A DNA stretch of 21,843 nt from JAPEKQ01 sp964597945 (GCA_964597945.1 CAZRAD010000030.1:1-21843); one strand, 5' to 3'; shown: positions 1 through 7,198, counted from the stretch's first letter. The notes: generated by a model from the letters alone, not told the origin. Numbers and translations: made by a program.

Positions 1-27
1 TTTTCCAGGCAAAGGGCGGTGAGACGC

Positions 28-360
28 ATGCAGATCACTGAGGTCCGTCTGACACTGCGTACGGAGGACCGGCTGAAGGCGTTCGTCAGCATCACGTTCG
101 ACGACGCGTTCGTAGTGCGCGGTCTGAAAGTCATCGAGGGAAACTCGGACCTCTTCGTCGCGATGCCGAGTCGTCGGCGGAAGGACGGGGAGTTCAGAGA
201 CATCGCGCACCCGATCAACAACGAGACGCGCGACATGATCGAGAAGGCTGTCCTCGAGGAATACACGCGACAGCTGGAACTCGCGGAGAAGGGCCACATG
301 GAGCACCAACAGAGCATTCCGGAACGAGAACTGGTGCTCGCTGAGGACTACGAGGACTGA
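28..360 (+). CDS. spoVG: SpoVG family RNA/DNA-binding regulator
   Basis: The 110-residue product matches SpoVG: an N-terminal MQITEVRLTL strand, FVAMPSRR at residues 43-50, and an acidic C-terminal helix and tail. SpoVG proteins are small site-specific nucleic-acid-binding regulators found far beyond spore formers. I chose the ATG at 28 over the in-frame GTG at 19 because SpoVG proteins usually begin at this strand and a GGTGAG ribosome binding site lies 5 bases upstream. The ATG start leaves a leader of only 27 bases in the window, so its promoter and the preceding gene (often ispE) are outside. It is followed by tRNA-Gln and prs, a neighbourhood known from several phyla. The family call is firm; the regulatory targets cannot be read from sequence. 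Confidence 0.93.
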   Translation: MQITEVRLTLRTEDRLKAFVSITFDDAFVVRGLKVIEGNSDLFVAMPSRRRKDGEFRDIAHPINNETRDMIEKAVLEEYTRQLELAEKGHMEHQQSIPERELVLAEDYED

Positions 361-425
361 ATCGTGCCGCGCCCGCGGTGCGCGACAGCGAGCCCCGGTT
401 TCATGCACGGCTGGATAGAGCGAGC

Positions 426-499
426 TGGGGCGTCGTCAAGTGGCAAGACACGGGACTTTGGATCCCGCATCGGAGGTTCGAATCCTCCCGCCCCAGCCA
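426..499 (+). tRNA. tRNA-Gln (anticodon TTG)
   Basis: A full cloverleaf can be folded. The acceptor stem pairs 426-432 (TGGGGCG) with 489-495 (CGCCCCA). The D stem is GTC 435-437 with GAC 447-449. The anticodon stem CGGGA/TCCCG (451-455/463-467) holds loop CTTTGGA with anticodon TTG at 458-460. The variable loop is 4 nt. The T stem GGAGG/CCTCC (472-476/484-488) holds loop TTCGAAT. The discriminator is G496, and CCA is encoded at 497-499. It reads CAA codons, and CAG by wobble. It sits between spoVG and prs, as in several other bacterial groups. No promoter of its own is obvious in the 65 bases upstream. Confidence 0.97.
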
Positions 500-516
500 G
501 AAAGCGGCCTGGGGCG
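489..516 (+). repeat. Inverted repeat joining tRNA 3' end to trailer
   Basis: CGCCCCAGCC (489-498, the 3' acceptor strand plus discriminator and part of CCA) can pair with GGCCTGGGGCG (506-516), with one bulged C. The downstream arm therefore resembles a second copy of the tRNA 5' acceptor strand (426-432). No T-run follows, so it is not a standard intrinsic terminator. It could be a 3' trailer hairpin competing with tRNA folding, or chance in GC-rich DNA. Confidence 0.4.
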
Positions 517-575
517 GTGCGAGTTTCAACGGGGCGGACGTCTGAGTCCAGGGACGGCTGAACGGGAGAGGGCTG

Positions 576-1508
576 ATGGCGGATGAGCTAAGGCTTTTCA
601 GCGGGAATGCGAACAAGGCTCTTGCTTCTGAGATAGCCGACTATCTCGACATCGGGCTTGGCGATGCGGTCGTCAATCGATTCAAGGACGGAGAGATCCA
701 GGTCAGCATCTCGGAGAACGTGCGCGGCGTGGACGCGTTCGTCGTCCAGCCAACGGGTCCGCCAGCCGAGAACCTGCTGGAGCTTCTGATCATGTGCGAC
801 GCCCTCAAGCGCGCGTCGGCCCGTCGGATTACGGCGGTCATCCCATACTTCGGCTACGCCCGACAGGACAGGAAGGACCGACCGCGCGTGGCTATCACGG
901 CCAAGCTCGTTGCGAACCTCCTGACGGAGGCCGGAGCGGACCGCGTGCTGACGATGGACCTGCACGCACCACAGATCCAGGGGTTCTTCGACATCCCGCT
1001 GGATCACATCTACGCGGCGCCCGTCCTGCTTCGCTACTTCGACCAATCGGTCAAGGGCGACGTCGTCGTGATGGTGCCGGACACGGGGAGCATCAAGATG
1101 GGACGCGCGTTCGCCAAGCGGATGGGCGCCTCCCTGGGATTCGTAGACAAGCGACGTCCGAAGCCGGACGCGGCCAAGGTGATGAACGTCGTCGGTGACG
1201 TCGAGGGGAAATACGTCATCATGATCGACGACATAATCAGCACCGGCAGTACGCTCATCGAGGCGGCGAAGGCGATCATGGATCTCGGCGCCGCCGGTAT
1301 CATGGCGGGCGCGACCCATGCGGTCTTCGCGGATGAAGCGGTGGAGCGACTGAGCAACTCGCTCATCGAGCAGATCGTCGTGACGAACACGCTCGACCTC
1401 GCCGGGGTCGGTAACGAAAAGGTGAAGGTTCTCTCGGTCGCCGAGCTTCTTGGTGAGGGGATCGACAGGATTCATGGGGAGAAGTCGGTGAGCTCGCTCT
1501 TCGTATAG
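576..1508 (+). CDS. prs: Ribose-phosphate pyrophosphokinase (PRPP synthetase)
   Basis: This enzyme makes PRPP from ribose 5-phosphate and ATP for purine, pyrimidine, NAD, histidine and tryptophan synthesis. The 310-residue length is normal for class I enzymes. Visible motifs are FKDGE (36-40), YARQDRK (94-100), the signature DLHAPQIQGFFD (128-139, with the catalytic-region His130), VDKRRPKP (190-197) and the PRPP-binding loop DDIISTGSTL (218-227). The loop and the segment VPDTGSIKMGR (167-177) differ from the commoner DDxxDTxGT and SPDxGGVxRAR forms, so the protein is a divergent class I member. The start ATG has GGGAGAGG just upstream. It leads the run prs-rplY-pth-hppA-ychF. tRNA-Gln lies 76 bases before it. 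Confidence 0.96.
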   Translation: MADELRLFSGNANKALASEIADYLDIGLGDAVVNRFKDGEIQVSISENVRGVDAFVVQPTGPPAENLLELLIMCDALKRASARRITAVIPYFGYARQDRKDRPRVAITAKLVANLLTEAGADRVLTMDLHAPQIQGFFDIPLDHIYAAPVLLRYFDQSVKGDVVVMVPDTGSIKMGRAFAKRMGASLGFVDKRRPKPDAAKVMNVVGDVEGKYVIMIDDIISTGSTLIEAAKAIMDLGAAGIMAGATHAVFADEAVERLSNSLIEQIVVTNTLDLAGVGNEKVKVLSVAELLGEGIDRIHGEKSVSSLFV

Positions 1509-1574
1509 CGGGCGGGCGCGTTGGACGAGCTGACGCGCCGAAGCAATCAGAGAACGAAATCCGGAGAGAAACGC

Positions 1575-2255
1575 ATGGCAACAGTGAAGCTCCCGGCCCG
1601 GCCGCGAACAGCGACGGGCAAGCAGGGCGCCAAGCACACGCGCGAGCAGGGACAGGTCCCGGCCGTCGTGTACGGTGAGCAGGAGGAAACGCTCTCCCTG
1701 CAGATAAGCGCGGCCGAGCTGCGCGCGGCGCTTGCGACACCCTCGGGCAGGAACGTGATCGTGCAGCTCGGCGTCGACGGCGTCGATGTGACACCCGCGG
1801 TTATCAGGGACATGGCGCGTGATCCTATCACGCGCGAGATCCTCCACGTCGACTTCCAGAGGATCTCAGAGAACAAGCCGATCCAGATCCGTGTGCCGGT
1901 GGTGCTCACGGGCGAGTCCGCAGCGGTCAAGGAGGGACGTGGCATCCTCGATCACGCCATGCGCGAGGTCGAGGTCCGCTGTCTGCCGCGGCACATCCCG
2001 ATGAACATCGAGGTCGACGTCAGTGAGCTCGACGTGGGTGGGGCCATTCACGTCAACGAACTCGTTCATGAGAACGTCGAGTTCCTCGACACACCGGAGC
2101 GTCCGGTCGTCGATATCCTCCTGCCGACCATCTTCAAGGTCGACGATGAGGAAGGCGAGGAAGGCGCTGAGGGTGAAGCGGCTGAGGGCGAAGAGGCCGG
2201 CGACGAGGGCGCCGCGGGCGAGGCCGATGCCGGGGAGAGCAAAGAGACATCGTGA
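1575..2255 (+). CDS. rplY: Large ribosomal subunit protein bL25 (CTC / TL5 type)
   Basis: The 226-residue protein is the long CTC-type bL25, which binds 5S rRNA in the large ribosomal subunit. Residues 4-92 form the L25 beta-barrel domain (with PAVVYGE at 29-35 and DFQRI at 93-97 at its border). Residues 99-185 form the TL5 C-terminal domain. A Glu/Gly/Ala-rich acidic tail follows from about 190. The frame is open upstream to a TTG at 1521. I chose the ATG at 1575 because GGAGAG precedes it by 6 bases and the family begins here. It overlaps pth by 4 bases (GTGA), so the two are probably translationally coupled. The acidic tail is low-complexity and may be disordered. Confidence 0.94.
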   Translation: MATVKLPARPRTATGKQGAKHTREQGQVPAVVYGEQEETLSLQISAAELRAALATPSGRNVIVQLGVDGVDVTPAVIRDMARDPITREILHVDFQRISENKPIQIRVPVVLTGESAAVKEGRGILDHAMREVEVRCLPRHIPMNIEVDVSELDVGGAIHVNELVHENVEFLDTPERPVVDILLPTIFKVDDEEGEEGAEGEAAEGEEAGDEGAAGEADAGESKETS

Positions 2256-2839
2256 GAGTCGTAGTGGGCCTCGGGAATCCCGGGGCGAAGTACACGAACA
2301 CTCGACACAATGTGGGGTTTCGCGTGGTCGCCGCGCTGGCCGAGGGGCTCGGAACGGAGCTTCTTGCCGGCCGCGGCGACTTCGTGACTGGAACCGGTAC
2401 GTTTGCGGGGAAGGATGTGCGACTGGTTCTCCCGCTGACGTACATGAACGCGAGTGGTCGGGCCGTGCGTCAGGTGGTCGAGACGATGGATGCCGGGCTC
2501 CATGATCTGCTCGTCGTCTGTGACGACGTCCATCTCCCGCTGGGACACCTGAGGCTCAGACGCTCGGGCAGCGACGGCGGCCACAACGGTCTGGCCTCCA
2601 TCATCGACTCTCTCGATGATGACTCGTTCGCCAGACTCCGGGTGGGCGTCGATGCGTCGCCGGAGTCGCAGGACCAGGCGGAGTATGTGCTCGAGCCCTT
2701 CGAGGACCACGAGCTCGAGACCGCCGAGAGGATGATCAAGGACGCAGCGTCCGCTGTGTTGCAGGTGATACGGGATGGGATGGGCGCAGCGATGAACCAG
2801 ACCAACAGGAAGTCTTCGGACGACAGGGAGGATGCATGA
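2252..2839 (+). CDS. pth: Peptidyl-tRNA hydrolase
   Basis: It frees tRNA from peptidyl-tRNAs that fall off the ribosome. The 195-residue length fits bacterial Pth. Family motifs are VGLGNPG (5-11), TRHNVGF (17-23, catalytic His19), LTYMNASG (62-69, substrate-contact Asn66), VCDDVHLP (89-96, Asp92) and the glycine-rich segment ending GGHNGL (109-114). The start is GTG at 2252, overlapping the end of rplY. The stop overlaps the hppA start (ATGA). The rplY-pth-ychF linkage is conserved in many bacteria and supports a translation-quality-control role for the cluster. All catalytic residues I can check are present. Confidence 0.96.
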   Translation: MRVVVGLGNPGAKYTNTRHNVGFRVVAALAEGLGTELLAGRGDFVTGTGTFAGKDVRLVLPLTYMNASGRAVRQVVETMDAGLHDLLVVCDDVHLPLGHLRLRRSGSDGGHNGLASIIDSLDDDSFARLRVGVDASPESQDQAEYVLEPFEDHELETAERMIKDAASAVLQVIRDGMGAAMNQTNRKSSDDREDA

Positions 2840-4872
2840 CAGCGATAGGTGTTCCACTCGTCGCAAGCAGTGTGGGACTTCTGTTCGTGCTTCTGCTCGT
2901 GCGTGAGGTTCTCAGGAGCGACCCGGGCAACCAGATGATGGTTCAGATCTCAGAGGCCATTCAGCAGGGCGCGCGCGCGTTCCTCAAGCGCGAGTATTCG
3001 TACGTCTCGATCCTCGTAGTCGTCGTGGCGCTTCTGATAGCACTGGCGCCGATGCTCTCGGGCAATCCGGACCTCCCGCTCGGCTGGCGGACATCGGTGA
3101 CCTTCATCGCCGGTGCGATCGTATCGGCCCTGGCCGGATACATCGGAATGAGCATCGCCACTCGCGCGAACGCTCGGACGACGCAGGCCGCGGTCACCGG
3201 AGGCGTCAAGGGCGCACTCGGTATCGCCGTCTCCGCCGGGTCGGTCATGGGTATGAGCGTCGCCAGCATGGCGCTGCTCGGACTGGCGGTCGTCTACTGG
3301 ATATTCAGGGAGCCGGTCATCGTCAACGGGTACGCCATGGGAGCAAGTCTCGTGGCTCTGTTCGCACGCTCGGGCGGGGGGCTCTTCACCAAGGGCGCCG
3401 ATATGGCGGCCGATCTCGTCGGCAAGGTCGAGGCGGGAATCCCCGAGGACGACCCGCGCAATCCGGCCGTTATCGCGGACAACGTTGGCGACAACGTCGG
3501 CGATGTCGCCGGTCTCGGCGCGGACCTTCTGGAGTCGTACGTCGAGTCCATCATCGCCAGCATGGCGCTGGCCGCCGCGCTCGTTGCGGGCGCAGCGGTG
3601 AAGGAACAGCTGATGACGCTGCCGTTCTACATCGCGAGCGCGGGCATCATCGCCTCGATTCTCGGCATTCTGTTCGTCAAGGCGGTTGGTCGAAAGAACC
3701 CGCAGGCGGCGCTCATGGGCGGAACCTACGTCGCCGCAGGGCTGACCGCGGTTGCGAGCTTCTTCATCATCCGGACGATGGGCTCTGACTTCACGATCGC
3801 CGGGAAGACCTACGGCGTGATGGGTCCGTTCTACGCCACGCTCGCGGGTATCGCTAGCGGCGTCATCATAGGATTCGTGAGCGAGTACTTCACGTCGGGC
3901 AGATACCACCCCGTCAAGAAGCTCGCTGAGTCGTCCCAGATGGGTCCCGCCATCACCGTGACGACGGGAACGGCGGTCGGGATGGAGAGCACGGCGGTGC
4001 CGGTGCTCGTGCTCGGCGTCTCGATCATCATCGCCCACCATTTCGCCGGGATGTACGGCATCGCGATGGCCGCATTCGGCATGCTGGCGACGACGGGCAT
4101 GGTCGTTGCGGTTGATTCGTACGGTCCGGTCGCGGACAACGCCGGCGGTATCGCGGAGATGGCGGGTCTGGACCCGCACGTCCGTGAGATCACGGACAAC
4201 CTCGACGCGGTCGGCAACACGACGGCCGCCATCGGGAAGGGCTTCGCGATCGGTTCGGCGGCGTTCGCCGCCATCGGCCTTCTCGCGGCCTACATGGCAT
4301 CCGCGAACATCCAGGTCGCCGACATGTCGGACCCGAAGGTCATGGCCGGGCTCCTCGTCGGCGGGATGCTGCCCTTCCTGTTCTCATCGATGCTCTTCCA
4401 GGCGGTCTCGGATGTCGCATTCAAAATGATCGACGAGGTCCGGCGGCAGTTCCGGGAGATCCCCGGACTCCTCAAGGGTGAGGCGCAGCCGGACTCCGCC
4501 ACGTGTGTCGACATCAGCACGCGGGGCGCGATCAAGGGCATGATCAAACCCGGGATCATGGCGCTCGTCGTCCCGGTCGTGGTCGGTCTCTACGATGAAA
4601 AGGCGCTCGCCGGGCTGCTCATCGGCGCGGTCGTGACGGGCGTCGTGCTCGGCATCCAGACGGCGAACTCCGGCGGCGCGATGGACAACGCCAAGAAGTA
4701 CATCGAGGAGGGCCATTTCGGCGGCAAGGGCTCGGACGCCCACAAGGCCGCCGTTGTAGGGGATACGGTCGGAGACCCGCTCAAGGACACGGTGGGGCCG
4801 TCGATCAACATTCTGATCAAGCTGATGTCGGTCATCTCGCTGGTGCTGGCCCCGCTCTTCATGCGGGGCTGA
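2836..4872 (+). CDS. hppA: Membrane-bound ion-pumping pyrophosphatase (K+-dependent type)
   Basis: It couples pyrophosphate hydrolysis to H+ and/or Na+ export across the membrane. The 678 residues form about 16 hydrophobic helices. The substrate site is seen as FTKGADMAADLVGKVEAG (184-201), DDPRNPAVIADNVGDNVGD (205-223), DNAGGIAEM (434-442), NSGGAMDNAKK (611-621) and GDTVGDPLKDTVGPS (642-656). Ala464 and Gly467 in GNTTAAIGKG match the K+-dependent subfamily; K+-independent enzymes carry Lys and Thr there. Helix 6 carries two glutamates, Glu233 and Glu237, so ion specificity (Na+, H+ or both) cannot be called safely. Its location between pth and ychF is not the usual one. Its start overlaps the pth stop by 4 bases. 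Confidence 0.96.
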   Translation: MTAIGVPLVASSVGLLFVLLLVREVLRSDPGNQMMVQISEAIQQGARAFLKREYSYVSILVVVVALLIALAPMLSGNPDLPLGWRTSVTFIAGAIVSALAGYIGMSIATRANARTTQAAVTGGVKGALGIAVSAGSVMGMSVASMALLGLAVVYWIFREPVIVNGYAMGASLVALFARSGGGLFTKGADMAADLVGKVEAGIPEDDPRNPAVIADNVGDNVGDVAGLGADLLESYVESIIASMALAAALVAGAAVKEQLMTLPFYIASAGIIASILGILFVKAVGRKNPQAALMGGTYVAAGLTAVASFFIIRTMGSDFTIAGKTYGVMGPFYATLAGIASGVIIGFVSEYFTSGRYHPVKKLAESSQMGPAITVTTGTAVGMESTAVPVLVLGVSIIIAHHFAGMYGIAMAAFGMLATTGMVVAVDSYGPVADNAGGIAEMAGLDPHVREITDNLDAVGNTTAAIGKGFAIGSAAFAAIGLLAAYMASANIQVADMSDPKVMAGLLVGGMLPFLFSSMLFQAVSDVAFKMIDEVRRQFREIPGLLKGEAQPDSATCVDISTRGAIKGMIKPGIMALVVPVVVGLYDEKALAGLLIGAVVTGVVLGIQTANSGGAMDNAKKYIEEGHFGGKGSDAHKAAVVGDTVGDPLKDTVGPSINILIKLMSVISLVLAPLFMRG

Positions 4873-4898
4873 GTCCCGCTCTTCATGCGGGGGCTGGT
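4851..4898 (+). repeat. 24-bp tandem duplication at the hppA stop
   Basis: CCCGCTCTTCATGCGGGG occurs at 4851-4868 and again at 4875-4892, a 24-base period that spans the hppA stop codon (4870-4872). Each copy can form a small hairpin (CCCGC, 7-base loop, GCGGG). The peptide PLFMRG that ends HppA is therefore encoded again in frame after the TGA. This is probably a slip-replication duplication; the hairpins lack a T-run. Confidence 0.85.
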
Positions 4899-4933
4899 CG
4901 CTGTCAGAGCGAGGCGTAGGGAGGAGCGCTCGG

Positions 4934-6028
4934 ATGTCACTCGAGCTCGGGATCATTGGACTCCCGAACGTCGGGAAATCGACGCTCTTCAACGCGCTGG
5001 CGCATACGGAAGCGGCGTGCAGCAACTACCCGTTCTGCACGATCGACGCGAACATCGGAGTCGTGCCGGTCGCCGACGAGCGGCTCGAGCATCTCGGGAG
5101 GATTCTCGAACCCGACGAACTGACGCCGACCACGATCCGGTTCGTCGATATCGCCGGGCTGGTCCGAGGAGCGAGCCATGGCGAGGGGCTTGGAAACCGC
5201 TTCCTCGCCAACATCCGCGAGGTCCACGCAGTGGCCCACGTCATCCGGTGTTTCGACGATCCATCCGTGGGGCACGTGGAGGGGGATGTCGACCCGGAGC
5301 GTGATATAGGTATCGTCAACGCGGAGCTTGTGCTCGCCGACATGGACACGGCGTCGCGCAATCTCGCGAAGCGAAGCAAGGACGCGGGACGCGGCGACAA
5401 GGAGGCTGGGAAGCTCGTACCGCTTCTGACAACTGTGCATGACGCCCTCTCTCGCGGGATCGCGGTCCGAGCGCTGGAGCTGTCGACGAGCGAGCGCGAG
5501 CTACTCGGTGAGTTCCGGTTTCTGACGGCGCTCGACTCACTCTACATCGCGAATATCAGTGAGAGCGACGTAGGGGAGCGTGAGTCCGAGTGGGTAGAGC
5601 GCATCGCGAGTGTGACCGGAGAGTCTCCGTGGAAGGTCGTTGCGCTGGCCGGTAGTCTCGAGAACGAGCTCGCGGCGCTCGAGGAGAGCGACCGAGATGA
5701 GTTCCTCGAAGGCTGGGGGCTCTCGGAACCCGGGCTCACGAAGCTGGTCCGAGCTGGATACAGGCTGCTCGACCTCGTGACCTTTTTCACGATCAAGGGC
5801 GCCGAGGTACGGGCCTGGACGGTCCCGGCGGGGACGGGCGCAGCCGCCGCGGCGGGACGGATCCACACGGACATGGAGAAGGGGTTCATCAAGGCTGAGG
5901 TTGTGACGTACGAGCATCTCGTGGAGGCGGGCTCGATGCATGCGGCCCGAGACGCGGGACACGTACGCACGGAAGGGCGGGACTCGATCATCCTGGACGG
6001 TGATGTGGTTCTCGTGCACTTCCACTAG
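4934..6028 (+). CDS. ychF: YchF / OLA1-type P-loop ATPase
   Basis: YchF is a conserved Obg-related, ATP-preferring P-loop enzyme that binds ribosomes and is linked to stress responses. The 364-residue protein has a P-loop GLPNVGKS (9-16), switch motif DIAGLV (72-77) followed by GEGLGNRFL, the non-GTP-type NISE (208-211) where canonical GTPases carry NKxD, and a C-terminal TGS domain (about 280-364, with FFTIKGAEVRAW). The ATG start has AGGGAGGAG 8 bases upstream. It follows the duplicated hppA end by 61 bases and precedes the rpsF leader. The pairing of ychF with pth is one of the most conserved bacterial gene pairs; here hppA splits it. Confidence 0.96.
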   Translation: MSLELGIIGLPNVGKSTLFNALAHTEAACSNYPFCTIDANIGVVPVADERLEHLGRILEPDELTPTTIRFVDIAGLVRGASHGEGLGNRFLANIREVHAVAHVIRCFDDPSVGHVEGDVDPERDIGIVNAELVLADMDTASRNLAKRSKDAGRGDKEAGKLVPLLTTVHDALSRGIAVRALELSTSERELLGEFRFLTALDSLYIANISESDVGERESEWVERIASVTGESPWKVVALAGSLENELAALEESDRDEFLEGWGLSEPGLTKLVRAGYRLLDLVTFFTIKGAEVRAWTVPAGTGAAAAAGRIHTDMEKGFIKAEVVTYEHLVEAGSMHAARDAGHVRTEGRDSIILDGDVVLVHFH

Positions 6029-6045
6029 CAGTACGAGTGTTTGTG

Positions 6046-6113
6046 GAGGAAGTTGCCCGGCCGGTGTGCCGGGCCTCCTCACCCCGTCCATGTGACGGGG
6101 TCGAAGTCCGACC
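6046..6113 (+). promoter_or_regulatory. Structured leader before rpsF (candidate S6:S18 control element)
   Basis: Two adjacent hairpins fill this stretch. The first pairs GCCCGGC (6055-6061) with GCCGGGC (6068-6074), extended by GAGGA/TCCTC (6046-6050/6076-6080). The second pairs CCCCGTC (6082-6088) with GACGGGG (6094-6100). A third hairpin, GGTCG/CGACC (6099-6103/6109-6113), overlaps the second by two bases and competes with it. Many bacteria have an rpsF leader bound by the S6:S18 complex. This may be one, but I did not match its consensus. Lack of a T-run argues against simple termination. Confidence 0.45.
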
Positions 6114-6130
6114 GAGAGGAGGTTGGAGCA

Positions 6131-6421
6131 ATGGCAAGGTCGTACGAGACCGCCTTCATCTTCAGTCCGACGCTCGACGACTCGGCCGTCGAACAACTGA
6201 CGGCCAAGATCGATGAGCTCGTGAAGAGAGAGGGCGGAACCGTGGAGAAGTGGGATCGCTGGACCAAGCGCAGGCTTGCGTTCCCTATCAAGAAGCAGAC
6301 GGATGGCCACTATGCGTTCCTGGCTTTCCAGGGCGAGCCGTCGTCGATCAAGACGCTCGGCGCCGCCTACCGGCTCGAGGAGTCGATCCTGAGGCACATG
6401 ACCATCAACCTGGAGGAGTAG
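6131..6421 (+). CDS. rpsF: Small ribosomal subunit protein bS6
   Basis: This 96-residue ferredoxin-like protein binds 16S rRNA in the 30S platform together with bS18. It shows the family pattern YETAFIFSPTLDD near the start, a central RRLAFPIKKQTDGHYAF segment, and the C-terminal ILRHMTINLEE. The frame is open back to 6041, but the ATG at 6131 fits the family and has a perfect AGGAGG (6117-6122) 8 bases upstream. rpsR follows after 49 bases; no ssb gene lies between them, unlike in many bacteria. It is probably feedback-controlled through the hairpin-rich leader just upstream. Confidence 0.95.
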   Translation: MARSYETAFIFSPTLDDSAVEQLTAKIDELVKREGGTVEKWDRWTKRRLAFPIKKQTDGHYAFLAFQGEPSSIKTLGAAYRLEESILRHMTINLEE

Positions 6422-6423
6422 GC

Positions 6424-6443
6424 GGCATCCCCGAGGGGATGTC
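6424..6443 (+). other. Hairpin between rpsF and rpsR
   Basis: CATCCC (6426-6431) pairs with GGGATG (6436-6441) around a CGAG loop, and GG/TC can extend it to 8 pairs. It has no T-run. It may be an mRNA processing or stabilising hairpin within the operon. Confidence 0.5.
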
Positions 6444-6470
6444 GCGCTCTCGCGCAGTACGGAGGAACCA

Positions 6471-6707
6471 ATGCCGAGACGAGAGAGGCACGGAAAGGTC
6501 TGCCGCTTCTGCCAGGACAAGGTCGAGCGGATAGACTACAAGGACGAGAAGAGGCTATCGCGCTACGTCAGCGAGCACGGGAAGATCATCCCGCGCCGCG
6601 TGACGGGAACGTGCGGCCGGCATCAGCGACAGCTTGCGGAGGCCATCAAGCGTGCGCGCCACATCGCACTGCTTCCGTACATCGGGCGCCATCACAAGCA
6701 CAGCTAG
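6471..6707 (+). CDS. rpsR: Small ribosomal subunit protein bS18 (zinc-type)
   Basis: This 78-residue basic protein is the partner of bS6 on the 30S platform. Residues Cys11, Cys14, Cys48 and His51 (KVCRFC and TCGRHQR) form the zinc-binding pattern of C+ bS18 proteins, which many bacteria have lost. DEKRLSRYVSEHGKIIPRR and the LLPY segment are typical. GGAGGA (6461-6466) lies 4 bases before the ATG. Order rpsF-rpsR-rplI is the standard operon. A paralogous zinc-free copy elsewhere in the genome would suggest Zur-type control, which cannot be judged here. Confidence 0.96.
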   Translation: MPRRERHGKVCRFCQDKVERIDYKDEKRLSRYVSEHGKIIPRRVTGTCGRHQRQLAEAIKRARHIALLPYIGRHHKHS

Positions 6708-6721
6708 AGTCCCTGGACGAC

Positions 6722-6741
6722 TCAGTCTCAAGGAGAACTGA
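6722..6741 (+). promoter_or_regulatory. Hairpin sequestering the rplI ribosome binding site
   Basis: TCAGTCTC (6722-6729) pairs with GAG-A-ACTGA (6733-6741; one bulged A) around an AAG loop, giving 8 pairs. The Shine-Dalgarno AGGAG (6731-6735) is inside it, 9 bases before the rplI ATG. It may make rplI translation depend on ribosomes leaving rpsR or on a protein ligand. This is inference from pairing only. Confidence 0.45.
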
Positions 6742-6744
6742 AGC

Positions 6745-7188
6745 ATGAAGGTCATTCTGATGGAGGATGTCCAGAGACTCGGATCCCAGGGTGACGTTGT
6801 CACCGTGAAGGACGGCTACGGGCGCAACTATCTGATTCCTCAGGGGAAGGCCCTTCCGGCCAACGCCGGGAATCTGGAGAGGCTCAAGGCCACGGTCCGT
6901 GTCAAGGACGCACAGGTCAAGAAGGACATCCGGCAGGCGGAGATGGCGGCGGAGAAGCTCTCCGGCGTCTCCTGCACTGTCCGGGTTCAGGCGGACGAGA
7001 ACGACAAGCTGTACGGTTCGGTCGGTCCGCGTGAGATCGTGACGGCTCTCGAGGAACAGGGCGTTGAGCTCGATGCCGCGAGTCTCGTCATGGATGAGCA
7101 CATCAAGATGCTCGGCGTCTTCCCGGTACCCGTCAAGCTGTTCAAGGGTGTCGAGGCCGAGATCAAGGTCTGGGTGATCAGGGAATAG
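6745..7188 (+). CDS. rplI: Large ribosomal subunit protein bL9
   Basis: The 147-residue protein binds 23S rRNA near the L1 stalk and helps keep the reading frame. The N-terminal domain shows MKVILMEDVQRLG, GDVVTVKDGYGRNYLIP (16-32) and a basic stretch. A long linking helix (about 40-75) leads to the C-terminal domain with KLYGSVGPREI (88-98) and a VPVKLFKGVEAEIKVWV end. Length is normal for bL9. AAGGAG precedes the ATG, inside a small hairpin. It is the last ribosomal gene of the rpsF-rpsR-rplI operon. Confidence 0.97.
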   Translation: MKVILMEDVQRLGSQGDVVTVKDGYGRNYLIPQGKALPANAGNLERLKATVRVKDAQVKKDIRQAEMAAEKLSGVSCTVRVQADENDKLYGSVGPREIVTALEEQGVELDAASLVMDEHIKMLGVFPVPVKLFKGVEAEIKVWVIRE

Positions 7189-7198
7189 GGAAACGGAT

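Noticed and set aside
361..425. Promoter for tRNA-Gln
   Set aside because: A GGATAGAG -10-like stretch exists, but no -35 partner at suitable distance is visible.
1521..1574. Upstream extension of rplY to TTG 1521
   Set aside because: No ribosome binding site and no family similarity; the ATG at 1575 has both.
4870..4933. UGA read-through (selenocysteine) at the hppA end
   Set aside because: HppA has its normal C-terminus before the TGA; the in-frame continuation is just a duplicated segment running into ychF.
5885..6028. YchF C-terminus as a separate TGS regulator
   Set aside because: It is continuous with the ATPase domain and matches the normal family length.
6041..6130. Upstream extension of rpsF to 6041
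   Set aside because: It would translate the hairpin leader; AGGAGG precedes ATG 6131 and bS6 starts there.
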